Source: Bacteroidales bacterium (GTDB lineage: Bacteria; Bacteroidota; Bacteroidia; Bacteroidales; Prolixibacteraceae). Taken from it: a stretch of DNA of 33,610 nt. The DNA lies in NCBI GenBank assembly GCA_012719495.1, contig JAAYAG010000098.1, forward strand, positions 1-33,610, written 5' to 3'. Shown here in pieces: positions 8,981-18,167 of this stretch. The translations under genes were made by a program, and so were the position numbers. The notes beneath the pieces were generated by a model. The model did no database searches. It was not told the DNA's origin and saw nothing but the letters and a program-made list of their open reading frames with translations. Numbering within the stretch: the stretch's first letter is position 1; each line of letters opens with the position of its first letter.

Positions 8981-8985
8981 ATTTA
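8978..8985 (-). promoter_or_regulatory. -7-type promoter box before the VWA membrane protein gene
   Basis: The minus strand reads TAAATTTG, a perfect fit to the Bacteroidota -7 consensus TAnnTTTG. No clear TTG -33 element sits at the usual distance. If the box is used, transcription starts inside the first codons assigned to the gene and translation must begin later, for example at the TTG at 8951-8953. Confidence 0.3.
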
Positions 8986-9223
8986 AGAAAATTTTTCAGG
9001 CATGAAACGTATAATAAAAGAGCATCGTTTTTTCGTTCATCACCGGAATATGCCTACTCGTTAAACAAATACGGTCGTTCATCTCCAAAAATTTGCAATA
9101 TGGAAATTTATTAAAATCTTTAACAAATTATTCAATGCACAATAAACGGTTATTTTCCCTTCATACCGTAGTAGCATTAAAGGTGATGTTTACCCAAAAA
9201 TCTCTCTTATTTTAACGAATTAA

Positions 9224-9253
9224 AAAAGACAAGGCCTCCGGGCCTTGTCTTTT
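9224..9253 (-). terminator. Terminator of the carboxynorspermidine dehydrogenase gene
   Basis: A perfect 13-bp stem (224-236 with 241-253 of the 9 kb line) with a 4-nt loop is followed on the minus strand by TTTTTT. It begins 6 nt after the stop codon at 9260. Confidence 0.9.
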
Positions 9254-9259
9254 CCTATC

Positions 9260-10453
9260 TTAAAGTTCAAGATCGGTATCGTGAAGCTCGATCCATGGAA
9301 GCCCTTGCTTGGCCAATTCGTCTAGGAATGGGTCGGGATTGAATTCTTCTACATTAAAAACTCCTACTCCTTTCCAAAGCCCTTTCAGGTACATCATGGC
9401 TCCAACCATTGCAGGTACACCAGTGGTGTAACTAACACCTTGGGCTCCAGTTTCTTCATAAGCGGCTTGGTGGCTGCAGTTATTGTAGATGTAGTAGGTT
9501 TTTTCTTTTCCGTCTTTCAATCCTTTAATGCGGCAGCCTATCGATGTTTCCCCGGTATAGTTTTCGCCCAGATCGCCGGGATTTGGGAGTACGGCTTTCA
9601 AGAACTGAATTGGGACAATCATTTTACCCTCATAGTTGATAGGCTCAATGCTGGCCATGCCAATATTTTGAATTACACGAAGATGAGTGAGGTATTCTTG
9701 TCCAAATGTCATCCAGAAGCGAGCCCTTTTCAACGTGGGGAAATTCTTCACCAGCGATTCAAGTTCTTCGTGGTAAATTAGGTACGACTCTTTTGGGCCA
9801 ATATTGGGATAATTTAGTGGTTTGTGGATTTCGTGCGGTTCGGTTAATTTCCACTCGCCATTTTCCCAGTATTTACCTTTCTGGGTTACTTCCCGAATGT
9901 TGATTTCAGGGTTGAAATTGGTGGCAAAGGCTTTTCCATGGTCACCTGCATTGCAATCAACAATGTCGAGATAATGTATTTCATCGAAGTGATGTTTGGC
10001 AGCATACGCGGTGAAAATACTTGTAACCCCCGGATCGAAACCACAACCCAGAATGGCAGTTATGCCTGCATTTTTGAACTTGTCGCGATATGCCCATTGC
10101 CAGCTATATTCAAATTTAGCTTCGTTTTCGGGCTCGTAGTTGGCAGTATCCAAATAGGCTGTTTTTGTTTCCAAACAGGCATCCATAATGGTAAGATCCT
10201 GATAGGGAAGTGCTACGTTAACCACAATGTCGGGTTGGTAGCTCTTGATCAGTGCAACCAATTCAGGTACATTGTTGGCATCAACGCGAGCCGTTTCAAT
10301 TCGGTTGCCCCCGATAGCTTCTGCGATGGCATCACATTTCGACTTTGTGCGGCTTGCCAGCATGATATTTGAGAAAACATCAGGGTTGGCGGCCATTTTG
10401 TGAGCAACTACGGTGCCTACACCGCCTGCTCCGATAATTAGTACTCGTCCCAC
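9260..10453 (-). CDS. Carboxynorspermidine dehydrogenase (saccharopine dehydrogenase family)
   Basis: This 397-residue protein reductively joins aspartate semialdehyde to a diamine (putrescine or 1,3-diaminopropane) to give carboxyspermidine or carboxynorspermidine, the step before decarboxylation to spermidine or norspermidine. A Rossmann NAD(P)-binding motif GAGGVG is at residues 8-13, and SRT near 35-37 follows the second beta strand, suggesting NADPH use. GCGFDPGVTS near 151-160 and the aromatic-rich C-terminal half fit the saccharopine dehydrogenase fold. The partner decarboxylase is not beside it. It is a single-gene unit with its own terminator. Lysine-pathway saccharopine dehydrogenase is a less likely reading, given the close fit in length and motifs to bacterial CANSDH. 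Confidence 0.87.
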   Translation of the reverse strand: MGRVLIIGAGGVGTVVAHKMAANPDVFSNIMLASRTKSKCDAIAEAIGGNRIETARVDANNVPELVALIKSYQPDIVVNVALPYQDLTIMDACLETKTAYLDTANYEPENEAKFEYSWQWAYRDKFKNAGITAILGCGFDPGVTSIFTAYAAKHHFDEIHYLDIVDCNAGDHGKAFATNFNPEINIREVTQKGKYWENGEWKLTEPHEIHKPLNYPNIGPKESYLIYHEELESLVKNFPTLKRARFWMTFGQEYLTHLRVIQNIGMASIEPINYEGKMIVPIQFLKAVLPNPGDLGENYTGETSIGCRIKGLKDGKEKTYYIYNNCSHQAAYEETGAQGVSYTTGVPAMVGAMMYLKGLWKGVGVFNVEEFNPDPFLDELAKQGLPWIELHDTDLEL

Positions 10454-10712
10454 TTTTATTTTTATCTTGTTTATAAAACGAATATGTTTTGCGGCTCAAA
10501 TATGTTACTTTTTTCGTATCCGCAACCATCAAATTTAGTGATTTTTATCAGGCTAATTGCACGTTTTTTTTCAATAGTGATAATGCACTGATTATGTTCG
10601 GTTAATTTATTGCCAGGAAATTCTCCGGGAAAATAATTACCTCTTTCTGTAAAAATCAATTTACGACTTACTAAAACGTTTTTTTGCAGTGAAGGTTTGA
10701 TTGATGCCCAAA

Positions 10713-11618
10713 TTAAACAAGCACCTGAACAGCACCCGGGAGCATTTTTACATGTACGGGAGTGCAGCCAATGAGCTCTCCGTCGATATTCAGTGTATGA
10801 TTTTCAATGGGTTCTATTGCGAAGGTATGGGCTTGGTGGTAAACTACTGCCGGATCGCCAATATGTTTTCCTTTAAATAGTTTGGTAAATAAATAGAGCA
10901 GATGCAGGCGATTGGCTTTTCGCACAACAATCAGGTCGATCATCCCATCGTTTGTTTGGGCCAACGGAGCCATTTTCATTCCTTTTCCGGTGTAAATTGT
11001 ATTGCACCCGAGTATAAATCCATAGTCGCCGGCAATGTTTTGTTTGTCAATTTTAACCTTTGCCAGTCTTGGTTTATTTCTAATTACTTCAACCAATGAG
11101 GCAATGTTGTAGCATTGGCCGCCAAGCCATTTTAGTTTCATGGCTGTTTGTAAAATATCAGTAGGAAGGCCCCAGCCAACAATGTTGAAGCCATATATTA
11201 TTTCGCCGCCGGTTTCTACTTGGGCAATATCCACGTTTCGAAGTCTGCCGGTGAGGATTCTTAGTGCTGCCAGTTCTGGGTCGAGGGCATCAACATCGTG
11301 CATGAATGAATTTCCAGTACCCCCGGGAATTAACCCAATGGGAATTTTCATTTTATCGGCACGTTTAAGTAAGCCATTCACAATTTCGTGCATTGTACCG
11401 TCGCCGCCAACAACGCAAAGCCCGTCGAAACCATCGAACGGCAGTGTATTAGCCAATTCGCGCGCATGGCCTGCATATTGTGTTTCAATTATTTGAGTTT
11501 CAATGTGCCCTTTTTCAAAAATGGGAAGTATCTTATCTAGAATAGACTGGCTACGTTTATTTCCACTGAGTGGGTTGTAAATGAGGTATACTTTTTTCAC
11601 TTCAATCGTTGTCTTCAT
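10713..11618 (-). CDS. Diacylglycerol kinase-family lipid kinase
   Basis: This 301-residue protein of the DagK/YegS family phosphorylates a lipid alcohol such as diacylglycerol with ATP at the membrane face. The nucleotide-binding core is visible: YNPLSGN at 14-20, GGDGT at 71-75 and IPGGTGNSF at 97-105. The C-terminal half is the family's beta-sandwich, with DGMIDLIVV and NIDGEL motifs typical of these kinases. The length is normal and all core residues are present. Its true lipid substrate is not shown by sequence; in a sphingolipid- or sulfonolipid-making bacterium it could act on an unusual lipid. It stands alone between the CANSDH and helicase genes, all on the same strand. Confidence 0.87.
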   Translation of the reverse strand: MKTTIEVKKVYLIYNPLSGNKRSQSILDKILPIFEKGHIETQIIETQYAGHARELANTLPFDGFDGLCVVGGDGTMHEIVNGLLKRADKMKIPIGLIPGGTGNSFMHDVDALDPELAALRILTGRLRNVDIAQVETGGEIIYGFNIVGWGLPTDILQTAMKLKWLGGQCYNIASLVEVIRNKPRLAKVKIDKQNIAGDYGFILGCNTIYTGKGMKMAPLAQTNDGMIDLIVVRKANRLHLLYLFTKLFKGKHIGDPAVVYHQAHTFAIEPIENHTLNIDGELIGCTPVHVKMLPGAVQVLV

Positions 11619-11723
11619 TGTTTGTTCTCACTATCAAAATGGTTAGGTTAAAAATACTCATTTTGAACAAATATTCCACGAATGTGCAGCTATTCATTCA
11701 TACTGTGTTTTCCTACATTTTAT

Positions 11724-12968
11724 TTAGCTGTGTTTTTCAGCCGGATTATCCCTGTTTGGAGCCCTTTTGGGACGGCGGAAATTTTTCTTGTTTTGTTTAA
11801 AAATTCGTTGTTCCGATGGGGGTTCTGCCTCGCTATTATTGCCAAGCTCGGGGGGAAGCCCAATTTTGGGAACTTCTTTGCCGATCAGTTTTTCGATGCG
11901 CAAAAATTTTCTGTATTCGGATTTATTAATCAAGGTAATAGCAACCCCGGTGGTTTCGGCGCGGGCAGTTCTGCCAACCCGGTGCACATAGTCTTCAGCA
12001 TCGTGGGGAACGTCGTAGTTGATTATCAGGCTAATTTCTTTAATATCTATTCCACGGCTTAGTACATCTGTGGCAACAAGGACACGAGCCCTGTGGGAGC
12101 GGAATTCCATCAGCACTTCTTCGCGCCTTTTTTGATCGAGGTCGCTTGAAATGCCTTCAACCCGGTATCCTTTGCCTCTGAGCCCTGAAGCAATTTTATT
12201 TACTTTGGCTTTTGTCGATGTGAAAATCAGTACAGAAGAGTATTCTTTCTTTTCTGCCAATATATGTGTGATTAGTCTTGTTTTCAGTTCGTCGCCAACA
12301 AAATAGGCTTCTTGCACAACACCTTCGGCAGGTTTCGATAGTTCGATGCTTATTTCTTTAGGTTTTATAAGTATCGATTGGGCTAGTTTCTTGATTTTCG
12401 GAGGCATGGTTGCACTGAACATCAGCGTTTGCCTTTTTTTGGGCAGATAGGATACTATCCGCATAATGTCGTCGTAAAAACCCATGTCGAGCATGCGGTC
12501 TGCTTCGTCGAGTACCAGATGTTTAAGATTTTCGAAATTTATTTTGCCAACATTGAGGTGTGAAATCATGCGGCCAGGTGTAGCAACAATAATATCGGTA
12601 TGCTTTTTAAGCGCTTTAGCTTCAACACTGTAGTCGGCTCCATCGCCCCCGCCGTAAATGGCAATTGAATTGACTGGGAGAAAATAAGAAAAACCTTGTA
12701 TTTGCTGTTCAATTTGAATGGCCAGTTCGCGTGTGGGCACAATAATCAAGGTATTGATACCACTGTCTGGGTTTTGGGCAATTTTATGCAGGATAGGAAG
12801 GACGAAGGCTGCTGTTTTACCGGTACCTGTTTGGGCAAATGCAATAAGGTCATGATTGTTAAGTATTTCAGGGATAGCTTTTTCTTGTATTGGGGATGCT
12901 TTCTCAAAACCCATGTACGAAATTGCTTCAAGCAATTGATCGTTTAATTCAAATTCATCAAATCTCAT
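11724..12968 (-). CDS. rhlE: DEAD-box RNA helicase, RhlE type
   Basis: A 414-residue ATP-dependent RNA helicase, expected to unwind structured RNA in ribosome assembly, RNA turnover or cold growth. The Q motif spans about 20-33 (GFEKASPIQ). Motif I is AQTGTGKT at 45-52, Ia PTRELA at 78-83, motif II DEAD at 154-157 and III SAT at 185-187; motif VI is HRVGRTAR. The C-terminal tail is basic (RRPKRAP), as in many RhlE proteins, and probably adds RNA binding. It is read divergently from the secreted protein gene at 13102, with 133 nt between them. The exact subfamily label is approximate. Confidence 0.9.
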   Translation of the reverse strand: MRFDEFELNDQLLEAISYMGFEKASPIQEKAIPEILNNHDLIAFAQTGTGKTAAFVLPILHKIAQNPDSGINTLIIVPTRELAIQIEQQIQGFSYFLPVNSIAIYGGGDGADYSVEAKALKKHTDIIVATPGRMISHLNVGKINFENLKHLVLDEADRMLDMGFYDDIMRIVSYLPKKRQTLMFSATMPPKIKKLAQSILIKPKEISIELSKPAEGVVQEAYFVGDELKTRLITHILAEKKEYSSVLIFTSTKAKVNKIASGLRGKGYRVEGISSDLDQKRREEVLMEFRSHRARVLVATDVLSRGIDIKEISLIINYDVPHDAEDYVHRVGRTARAETTGVAITLINKSEYRKFLRIEKLIGKEVPKIGLPPELGNNSEAEPPSEQRIFKQNKKNFRRPKRAPNRDNPAEKHS

Positions 12969-13101
12969 TTACTAATAAAAATGTGTAAAAAACGTTGTAA
13001 AAATAGCAAAAAATCACGATTTATATGTTGTTTTAATGCGCTCATTCTTAGTTTGTTTTAAATTATTTATATTTTTAGCGCATAATCAAAACCACTACCT
13101 T

Positions 13102-15234
13102 ATGAAAAAGTTTCCCTTTTTAACTTTAAGCTTTGTTCTTATTTTATTTTATCCGTTACATTCACTGTCACAAATTATTCTTTCAGGCAATTGGGAGGGT
13201 GAATATTCAAACAATCAGGGGCACAATGAAGCTGTTGTTTGCAGTATTTTTCAGGATGGCTTATCTGTTCACGGAACCTTTCAGGTTGATGGCGAGGTGT
13301 CTACCTTTAGTGGGGATATTACTGCTGATTTTGATTCTGCTTATGTAGTTGCCAGCAATTCGTATGGTGCAAAACTTAATGGCCAAATTTCTATTTCTGC
13401 CAGTCACATGAGTTTTACCTATCAATTGGCTAATACAGCGGTGTATGGTTGGGGAGAATTGAACAGGGTGGGAGACACCCGCACTCTGATCATTAATTAC
13501 AACTATTCTGGCGCTAAAGAGGTTTCGGGTAACATTCCGTTAGGAATTGCTATTTACGATAACCCCGATGTGTTGGGAAGCCAAGAGTTAATGCGCATTA
13601 ATAATTCTACCTCATCAGGAACTACTTATGTGTCGGGGATTAATTGTGATACTGTGTATTGTATGTCTTATACCGGATTTTCGGATAGCTTGCTTTTCTT
13701 TTTTCCCCTCGATCTTGCGTACACCGTTCATGGTGATCCTGCAACCCTGAGTTGTACTCCGATTCTCATAGAATCTGGAGGTTTGGCAACTATTGATTTG
13801 TTTTTTGACGATACATATATCTACCCGATGGAAGCTCAGTTTCCGGGCGGAAAGCTCGATGCTGTTGATGCTTTTACGTTTGTTTATCAGCCTAATACTG
13901 TAACTTCTGATCCTTCTGGTAATATATACATTTCTGAATTCAATTACGTTGTTTATAAGTACGACCCGTTGTTCCAAAATTCTGAATTGTTAACTGATAA
14001 TTTTGATAATATAATTAATGCCGGAATTATTAAGTTTGCCCCAGATGGCTCTTTTTATGTGCTATATAGTTCATATTTATATCATTATAGTGCTTATCGG
14101 CAGCTATTGAGCTCTGCTAATGTTGGCTATTATTGCAACGATTTGGCGATTGGCAGCGATGGTTCGGTGTTTTATATCGCAGAGAATGAAATTATCCGAT
14201 TAACTTCCACGTTGGCAATGCCAGAGACCCTCCTCGTGGAGCAACAAATAATTGACGATTACCCGGTTATTGGCAGTGATTTTTATATTCGCTCATTGGC
14301 TGTTGACAACGATGGGAATTTTGCCATAAGTATTGATGTAGAACCTGATGACGAAGGGCGTGATGCTATCTTGTTTTATGATAATGATTTCACCTCGCTT
14401 CAAAATGTTATAACTGATCACTGGGAATTTAACAACCCTTGCAACGTTGAATTTGATGCGGATAAGAACCTTTATGTATTGAATCGTTGGCACGACATCT
14501 TGTTAGTATATGATTCGCTGGGACAACGGTATCAGGCAAGTTTTTGGTATGATAATGAAGGAACTGAGAACGGGGCAATGAGCGATCCCCGAGATCTTAC
14601 GCTGGCTAATGGAAAGATATATGTTGGGGAAAGTGGTAACCGCAGGGTTTCGGTTTTCCGGTTAAAGGGCCTTGTCGATCAAAATCTTTTTCTTGCCGAT
14701 TTGAATGTTAAAAATGGTACAATTGACTGTTTTAATGCCTACGACACCATTACTGTTGCCGGAGATGAACAACATCCTGTGGTTTTTGAAAGTGGTTCAG
14801 AGCTTAGTCTTATTGCCGGGAAAGCAGTGCGTTTGCTGCCCGGTTTTCTTGCCGAAGAAGGAAGCCAGGTTGAAATTCATATAACTGAAAATGGTTCTTT
14901 TTGTGACATGTACAAGAGTACTATCCTGTCGAATCCTTTATCTTTAATTCAAGGTGCAGATATTCAGAATTTTGATGAGGAAAATATTGGTGTTGGCAAT
15001 GTGTTGAAGATATTTCCTAATCCTAACAATGGTAAGTTTTTACTCTCTATGAAAGAATACCCTTCAGAGGGGGTTGTGATGATTTATACCATGATGGGGA
15101 AATTGGTCTATCGTTCGGCCCTGGACGCTCTTTCAGGGTATGAATTGTCACTTCCGTTATTAACCCGGGGCTTGTATTTCGTAAAAGTTTCGGGTAGTGG
15201 TGAATGCCATACCGCTAAAATGATGGTTGATTAG
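13102..15234 (+). CDS. Secreted beta-propeller protein with 3-coathanger and T9SS sorting domains
   Basis: A 710-residue surface or secreted protein, one of only two intact rightward genes. I start it at the ATG at 13102 because a clean signal peptide begins there (MKKF, cleavage near SLSQ); the longer open frame from 13036 would add 22 unneeded residues. An N-terminal beta-rich domain (about 25-150) starts GNWEGEYS. NHL-like propeller blades follow (about 250-530, for example VTSDPSGNIYISEF). A stretch with CFNAYDTITVAG and LIAGKAVRLLPGF matches the 3-coathanger stack domain often seen in Bacteroidota surface proteins. A type IX sorting domain (PNPNNGKF, then GLYFVKV) closes it. The role is probably adhesion or carbohydrate binding, unproven. 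Confidence 0.85.
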   Translation: MKKFPFLTLSFVLILFYPLHSLSQIILSGNWEGEYSNNQGHNEAVVCSIFQDGLSVHGTFQVDGEVSTFSGDITADFDSAYVVASNSYGAKLNGQISISASHMSFTYQLANTAVYGWGELNRVGDTRTLIINYNYSGAKEVSGNIPLGIAIYDNPDVLGSQELMRINNSTSSGTTYVSGINCDTVYCMSYTGFSDSLLFFFPLDLAYTVHGDPATLSCTPILIESGGLATIDLFFDDTYIYPMEAQFPGGKLDAVDAFTFVYQPNTVTSDPSGNIYISEFNYVVYKYDPLFQNSELLTDNFDNIINAGIIKFAPDGSFYVLYSSYLYHYSAYRQLLSSANVGYYCNDLAIGSDGSVFYIAENEIIRLTSTLAMPETLLVEQQIIDDYPVIGSDFYIRSLAVDNDGNFAISIDVEPDDEGRDAILFYDNDFTSLQNVITDHWEFNNPCNVEFDADKNLYVLNRWHDILLVYDSLGQRYQASFWYDNEGTENGAMSDPRDLTLANGKIYVGESGNRRVSVFRLKGLVDQNLFLADLNVKNGTIDCFNAYDTITVAGDEQHPVVFESGSELSLIAGKAVRLLPGFLAEEGSQVEIHITENGSFCDMYKSTILSNPLSLIQGADIQNFDEENIGVGNVLKIFPNPNNGKFLLSMKEYPSEGVVMIYTMMGKLVYRSALDALSGYELSLPLLTRGLYFVKVSGSGECHTAKMMVD

Positions 15235-15316
15235 TTAATAACCGGAGTTCGATTTATTTTAAAAGTTCAGATTGGCATAAAACGCTGTTTTACAAGGCAA
15301 ATTTATGAATGTTAGC

Positions 15317-15341
15317 GCGCTAAATTGAGTAAATTTAACGC
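15317..15341. other. Hairpin between convergent genes
   Basis: A 10-bp stem with one mismatch (15317-15326 with 15332-15341) and a 5-nt loop lies between the convergent stop codons at 15234 and 15399. It lacks a T tract on either strand, so its use as a terminator is uncertain. Confidence 0.3.
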
Positions 15342-15398
15342 ATTGTTTACAGACTCAAAGTTGTCCATGAAATGAACCAACCAATAAGGTTTGATGGG

Positions 15399-16709
15399 TT
15401 ACTTTTTGTCGGTGAATAATTTGATAGCCGATTTAAAGCTATTGCCTTCCGGGTAGTTACTTTTCATGATCCAAAGTAATATTGTTCCTTCGCTGCCTGG
15501 TACGCTTTTTATTGTGTACGGCAATATATTCGAAGATTGGCTGTTACTGGTAATAACTGTCGTTTTCCAGGTGTCGTTTGCCGTATTTAATTCTCTTTTT
15601 TCTATTTCGAAGGCCGAACCTGTTTTTTGCGAAACATATAGGGTGTGTTTTGAATTTGGGGACAGGGTTATTCCCCCTGAGAGGTTTATTCCATTGATGG
15701 GGTTGTTTTTTTCCATTTTGCTTCCAACTATGCCCACTAGGTTATCTTTCCATTTTTTCCCGTCGTACCAGCAATAGTGGTAAGATGCCTGGTTACTTTC
15801 ATTGTTTTTTACATAGGCTACTGTTGGGTTTCCTGTTGGGTCGGCTACAATATCGGCTGGAAAAGCAGCTTGTTTGCTTTTCTTGGCTTCGTAAAGGCAG
15901 GTGGCTTTCGTTATGTCGAATGGAAGCTGGTTGATGGTGCATATCTTCTTCCCATCGACCCGGTAAAATGCTCCATTTGAATAATATGTATAATATATGT
16001 TGTTGGGTTTTACAGGATTGCTGCTGTCGGAGAATACTAAATGTACTTTGCTGTTTCCATCGCTAAAGTATTTTACAATGAATTCATTCTTGCTTCTCTT
16101 TTTTTTGTTGCTAAAGATATTTTTGCTGTCGGACCATGTTTTGCCCTTGTCGTTACTTGTTGTGAATGTGATCGATAAATTATTTTTTTGCTTAAAAAGG
16201 AATAATTTGTTTTTTTCTTCAGAAAGTAAAACAGGAACTAATTCTGTATGATCTTCCTCCGTGATTTTTTTTTCTCCGGGGGGTGAATATATGGTGTCGG
16301 CATCCTGCCAGCGCAGAAGTTTGTTTACAATTTTACCGCGGCAGAGAATTGTATTTTGGCTATGTGTTTGTTGAAAAAACGCCATAAAGCTACTGTCGGG
16401 CAATTGAACAAAGGCTGGGTTGCTGATATTTTCTGTTTTTGTTCCCATCTGAAGCAACGCTTGTTGTACGTGCTTTGTTTTTGTGTTGAAAAGCATTGAT
16501 GCAATGGCTCCTTCTTCTGTAACATATCCTAAAATAACATGGCTTGTATCGCCGGGAATGAAGATTGCCCGCGGATCGCTAAGTCCGGGCCATGAGCCAT
16601 TGGTCGTTAACACCGACCATTTAATTTGCGCCATTGCATTGCTTAGCGAGAAAATTGAAAAAACAATGATCAGGAGTATTGAGAACCGGGCTGTTTTGTA
16701 TTTTAACAT
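15399..16709 (-). CDS. Secreted BNR-repeat protein (BNR_4-like)
   Basis: A 436-residue exported protein with a signal peptide at about 1-28 (ending AMAQ). The body reads as a beta-propeller: an early DPRAIF...VILGYVTEEGAIAS pattern fits BNR_4-type proteins, and a perfect Asp-box SNDKGKTW lies at 185-192. Such proteins include sialidase-fold polysaccharide-active enzymes and sugar-binding proteins. No complete set of sialidase catalytic residues is visible, so binding or lyase activity on a polysaccharide is as likely as hydrolysis. The start codon overlaps the end of the glycosyltransferase gene by 7 nt, implying coupled translation and a shared glycan role. It is the last gene of the 19691-15399 operon. 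Confidence 0.75.
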   Translation of the reverse strand: MLKYKTARFSILLIIVFSIFSLSNAMAQIKWSVLTTNGSWPGLSDPRAIFIPGDTSHVILGYVTEEGAIASMLFNTKTKHVQQALLQMGTKTENISNPAFVQLPDSSFMAFFQQTHSQNTILCRGKIVNKLLRWQDADTIYSPPGEKKITEEDHTELVPVLLSEEKNKLFLFKQKNNLSITFTTSNDKGKTWSDSKNIFSNKKKRSKNEFIVKYFSDGNSKVHLVFSDSSNPVKPNNIYYTYYSNGAFYRVDGKKICTINQLPFDITKATCLYEAKKSKQAAFPADIVADPTGNPTVAYVKNNESNQASYHYCWYDGKKWKDNLVGIVGSKMEKNNPINGINLSGGITLSPNSKHTLYVSQKTGSAFEIEKRELNTANDTWKTTVITSNSQSSNILPYTIKSVPGSEGTILLWIMKSNYPEGNSFKSAIKLFTDKK

Positions 16710-18148
16710 GTTGTGGATTTTTTATTCACTATTTTAGAACTCATTGTTTTTCGAATACGTATCTCGCTGGTTCTTAGTTTGTCCTTGTATCGGTTGTGCT
16801 GGTTGATTTTCTCAATACTCAGGTTGGAATCGGTATTATTATCCCATCTTCTACACAGGTATATTGGTTCATAAATCCGGCCGATCTTCCATTGGCGACT
16901 GATGGCAATGGCTACAGCATAATCTTCGCCATAACTTACATTCGGGAATTGCAATTGGCGTATTATAGGGGTGAAAAAAGCCCTTGGTGCCCCTAAGCCA
17001 TTTATCCGCAGGGCATTATTAGGACCATTGTTGTCGCTCCATTCGCGGTGGTCTATAACACCCGGGGGAATTTCCTCAAGATTGAAATTTACCATTCGAT
17101 AACTTCCGATAACCATAGCGCAACGCTGCCTGCGAAATTCATCGACAATTTTCTGTAAGGTAGTTTCATCAAGATAAAGGTCGTCGCTGTCGAGCTGGAT
17201 GGCAAACTTTCCGCAAGCTTCGTGGTTGATTGCTTCGTTCCAGCAACCGCCAATGCCAAGATCGGTTCGCTGGGGAACATGGTGAATAATTCGCCGATCG
17301 TTGAATGAATCGATGATCTTAGGAGTGTCGTCGGTGGAATGATTGTTTACGATGATGAGGTTGAAGATAAAATCGGTTTGCTGAGCAAGCACTGATTTAA
17401 TGGCATCGGCAATTGTTTTTTCCCGGTTTAACACGGGAATTATAACCGAAGCCTCGGCTGGGAAGATTTCTTGGTCTGGATTTACTTCCTTGAACGGGGG
17501 CTTCACCAACGCCCCAATTTCTTGCAAATGGTGGGTTGCTGCTTTTTCCATCTCAATTTGCCGGTCGCGGTTGTTCGGGTTAACGTAATCGAACTGCTTT
17601 ACCCCAGATGCCCTCAGGTCGGTTTCATAAGTGGAGTAGGCATAGTTGTTGACCAGCTCGATGCTGCCCTTTCTTGAAAGAAAGAGCCTAAAACTGTACC
17701 AGCCTGCGTACAAATATTTCTCTTGCAGGTTTTTAATGTATTCGTGCAACAACGATGTTTTTATCAACACTAGGGCGCCAACATTAAAATCGTCTCGTAT
17801 ACTTCCTTCAGTATACTCTATTACATTGTGTCGGGTCACTTCATCGTTGGCATGTTGCCAATAATGGCAATACGATAGGGCAGAGCCCAATTCCCGTGTT
17901 GTGGTAAGCCATTCAATCAAGTTTGCATCATCGAACGAAATATTGCCTGTTTTTACTTGGAGAAAAAAATAGTCTGAAGTGACTTTGTTTGCTATTTCTA
18001 TCAGTAGATCTGTCGATTCTGTTGATGGTGAAAAGATCTGACCAACTTCATCCGTTGAATTATCCGGACTGATAACCCAGCTGTTGAAGTGGGTATTGTC
18101 GTTGAATAAATGTTTGTTATACAGGAAAATATCGGTTTTCATATACAA
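16703..18148 (-). CDS. Family 2 glycosyltransferase with an N-terminal extra domain
   Basis: A 481-residue cytoplasmic enzyme. The GT2 domain runs from about 233 (ASVIIPVLNRE) to 450. VNNHSTDDT near 267-275 is the usual nucleotide-sugar loop, and DSDD at 320-323 is the metal-binding DxD. GYGEDY-like SYGEDYAVA (near 409-417) fits the acceptor-site acidic motif. Residues 1-220 form a separate domain without these motifs; it looks like a degenerate second GT-A-like fold. Starts at 18148 and 18142 are both possible (MYMKTD). The gene lies 19 nt after the GHL10 gene and overlaps the BNR gene, so all three form one operon. It probably adds a sugar to a surface or secreted glycan; the substrate is unknown. 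Confidence 0.85.
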   Translation of the reverse strand: MYMKTDIFLYNKHLFNDNTHFNSWVISPDNSTDEVGQIFSPSTESTDLLIEIANKVTSDYFFLQVKTGNISFDDANLIEWLTTTRELGSALSYCHYWQHANDEVTRHNVIEYTEGSIRDDFNVGALVLIKTSLLHEYIKNLQEKYLYAGWYSFRLFLSRKGSIELVNNYAYSTYETDLRASGVKQFDYVNPNNRDRQIEMEKAATHHLQEIGALVKPPFKEVNPDQEIFPAEASVIIPVLNREKTIADAIKSVLAQQTDFIFNLIIVNNHSTDDTPKIIDSFNDRRIIHHVPQRTDLGIGGCWNEAINHEACGKFAIQLDSDDLYLDETTLQKIVDEFRRQRCAMVIGSYRMVNFNLEEIPPGVIDHREWSDNNGPNNALRINGLGAPRAFFTPIIRQLQFPNVSYGEDYAVAIAISRQWKIGRIYEPIYLCRRWDNNTDSNLSIEKINQHNRYKDKLRTSEIRIRKTMSSKIVNKKSTTC

Positions 18149-18167
18149 TGTTTTCTGGTTATTCTGA

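Noticed and set aside
10471-10659. 62-codon minus-strand frame upstream of the CANSDH gene
   Set aside because: Composition is not protein-like, no motif is visible, and the region is where the CANSDH promoter should be.
13053-13075. TTG and TATATTTT as a promoter for the gene at 13102
   Set aside because: The spacing is only about 12 nt and the last base of the -7 box is wrong.
13036-13101. Upstream start for the rightward secreted protein
   Set aside because: The signal peptide begins at the ATG at 13102; the extra 22 residues would precede it.
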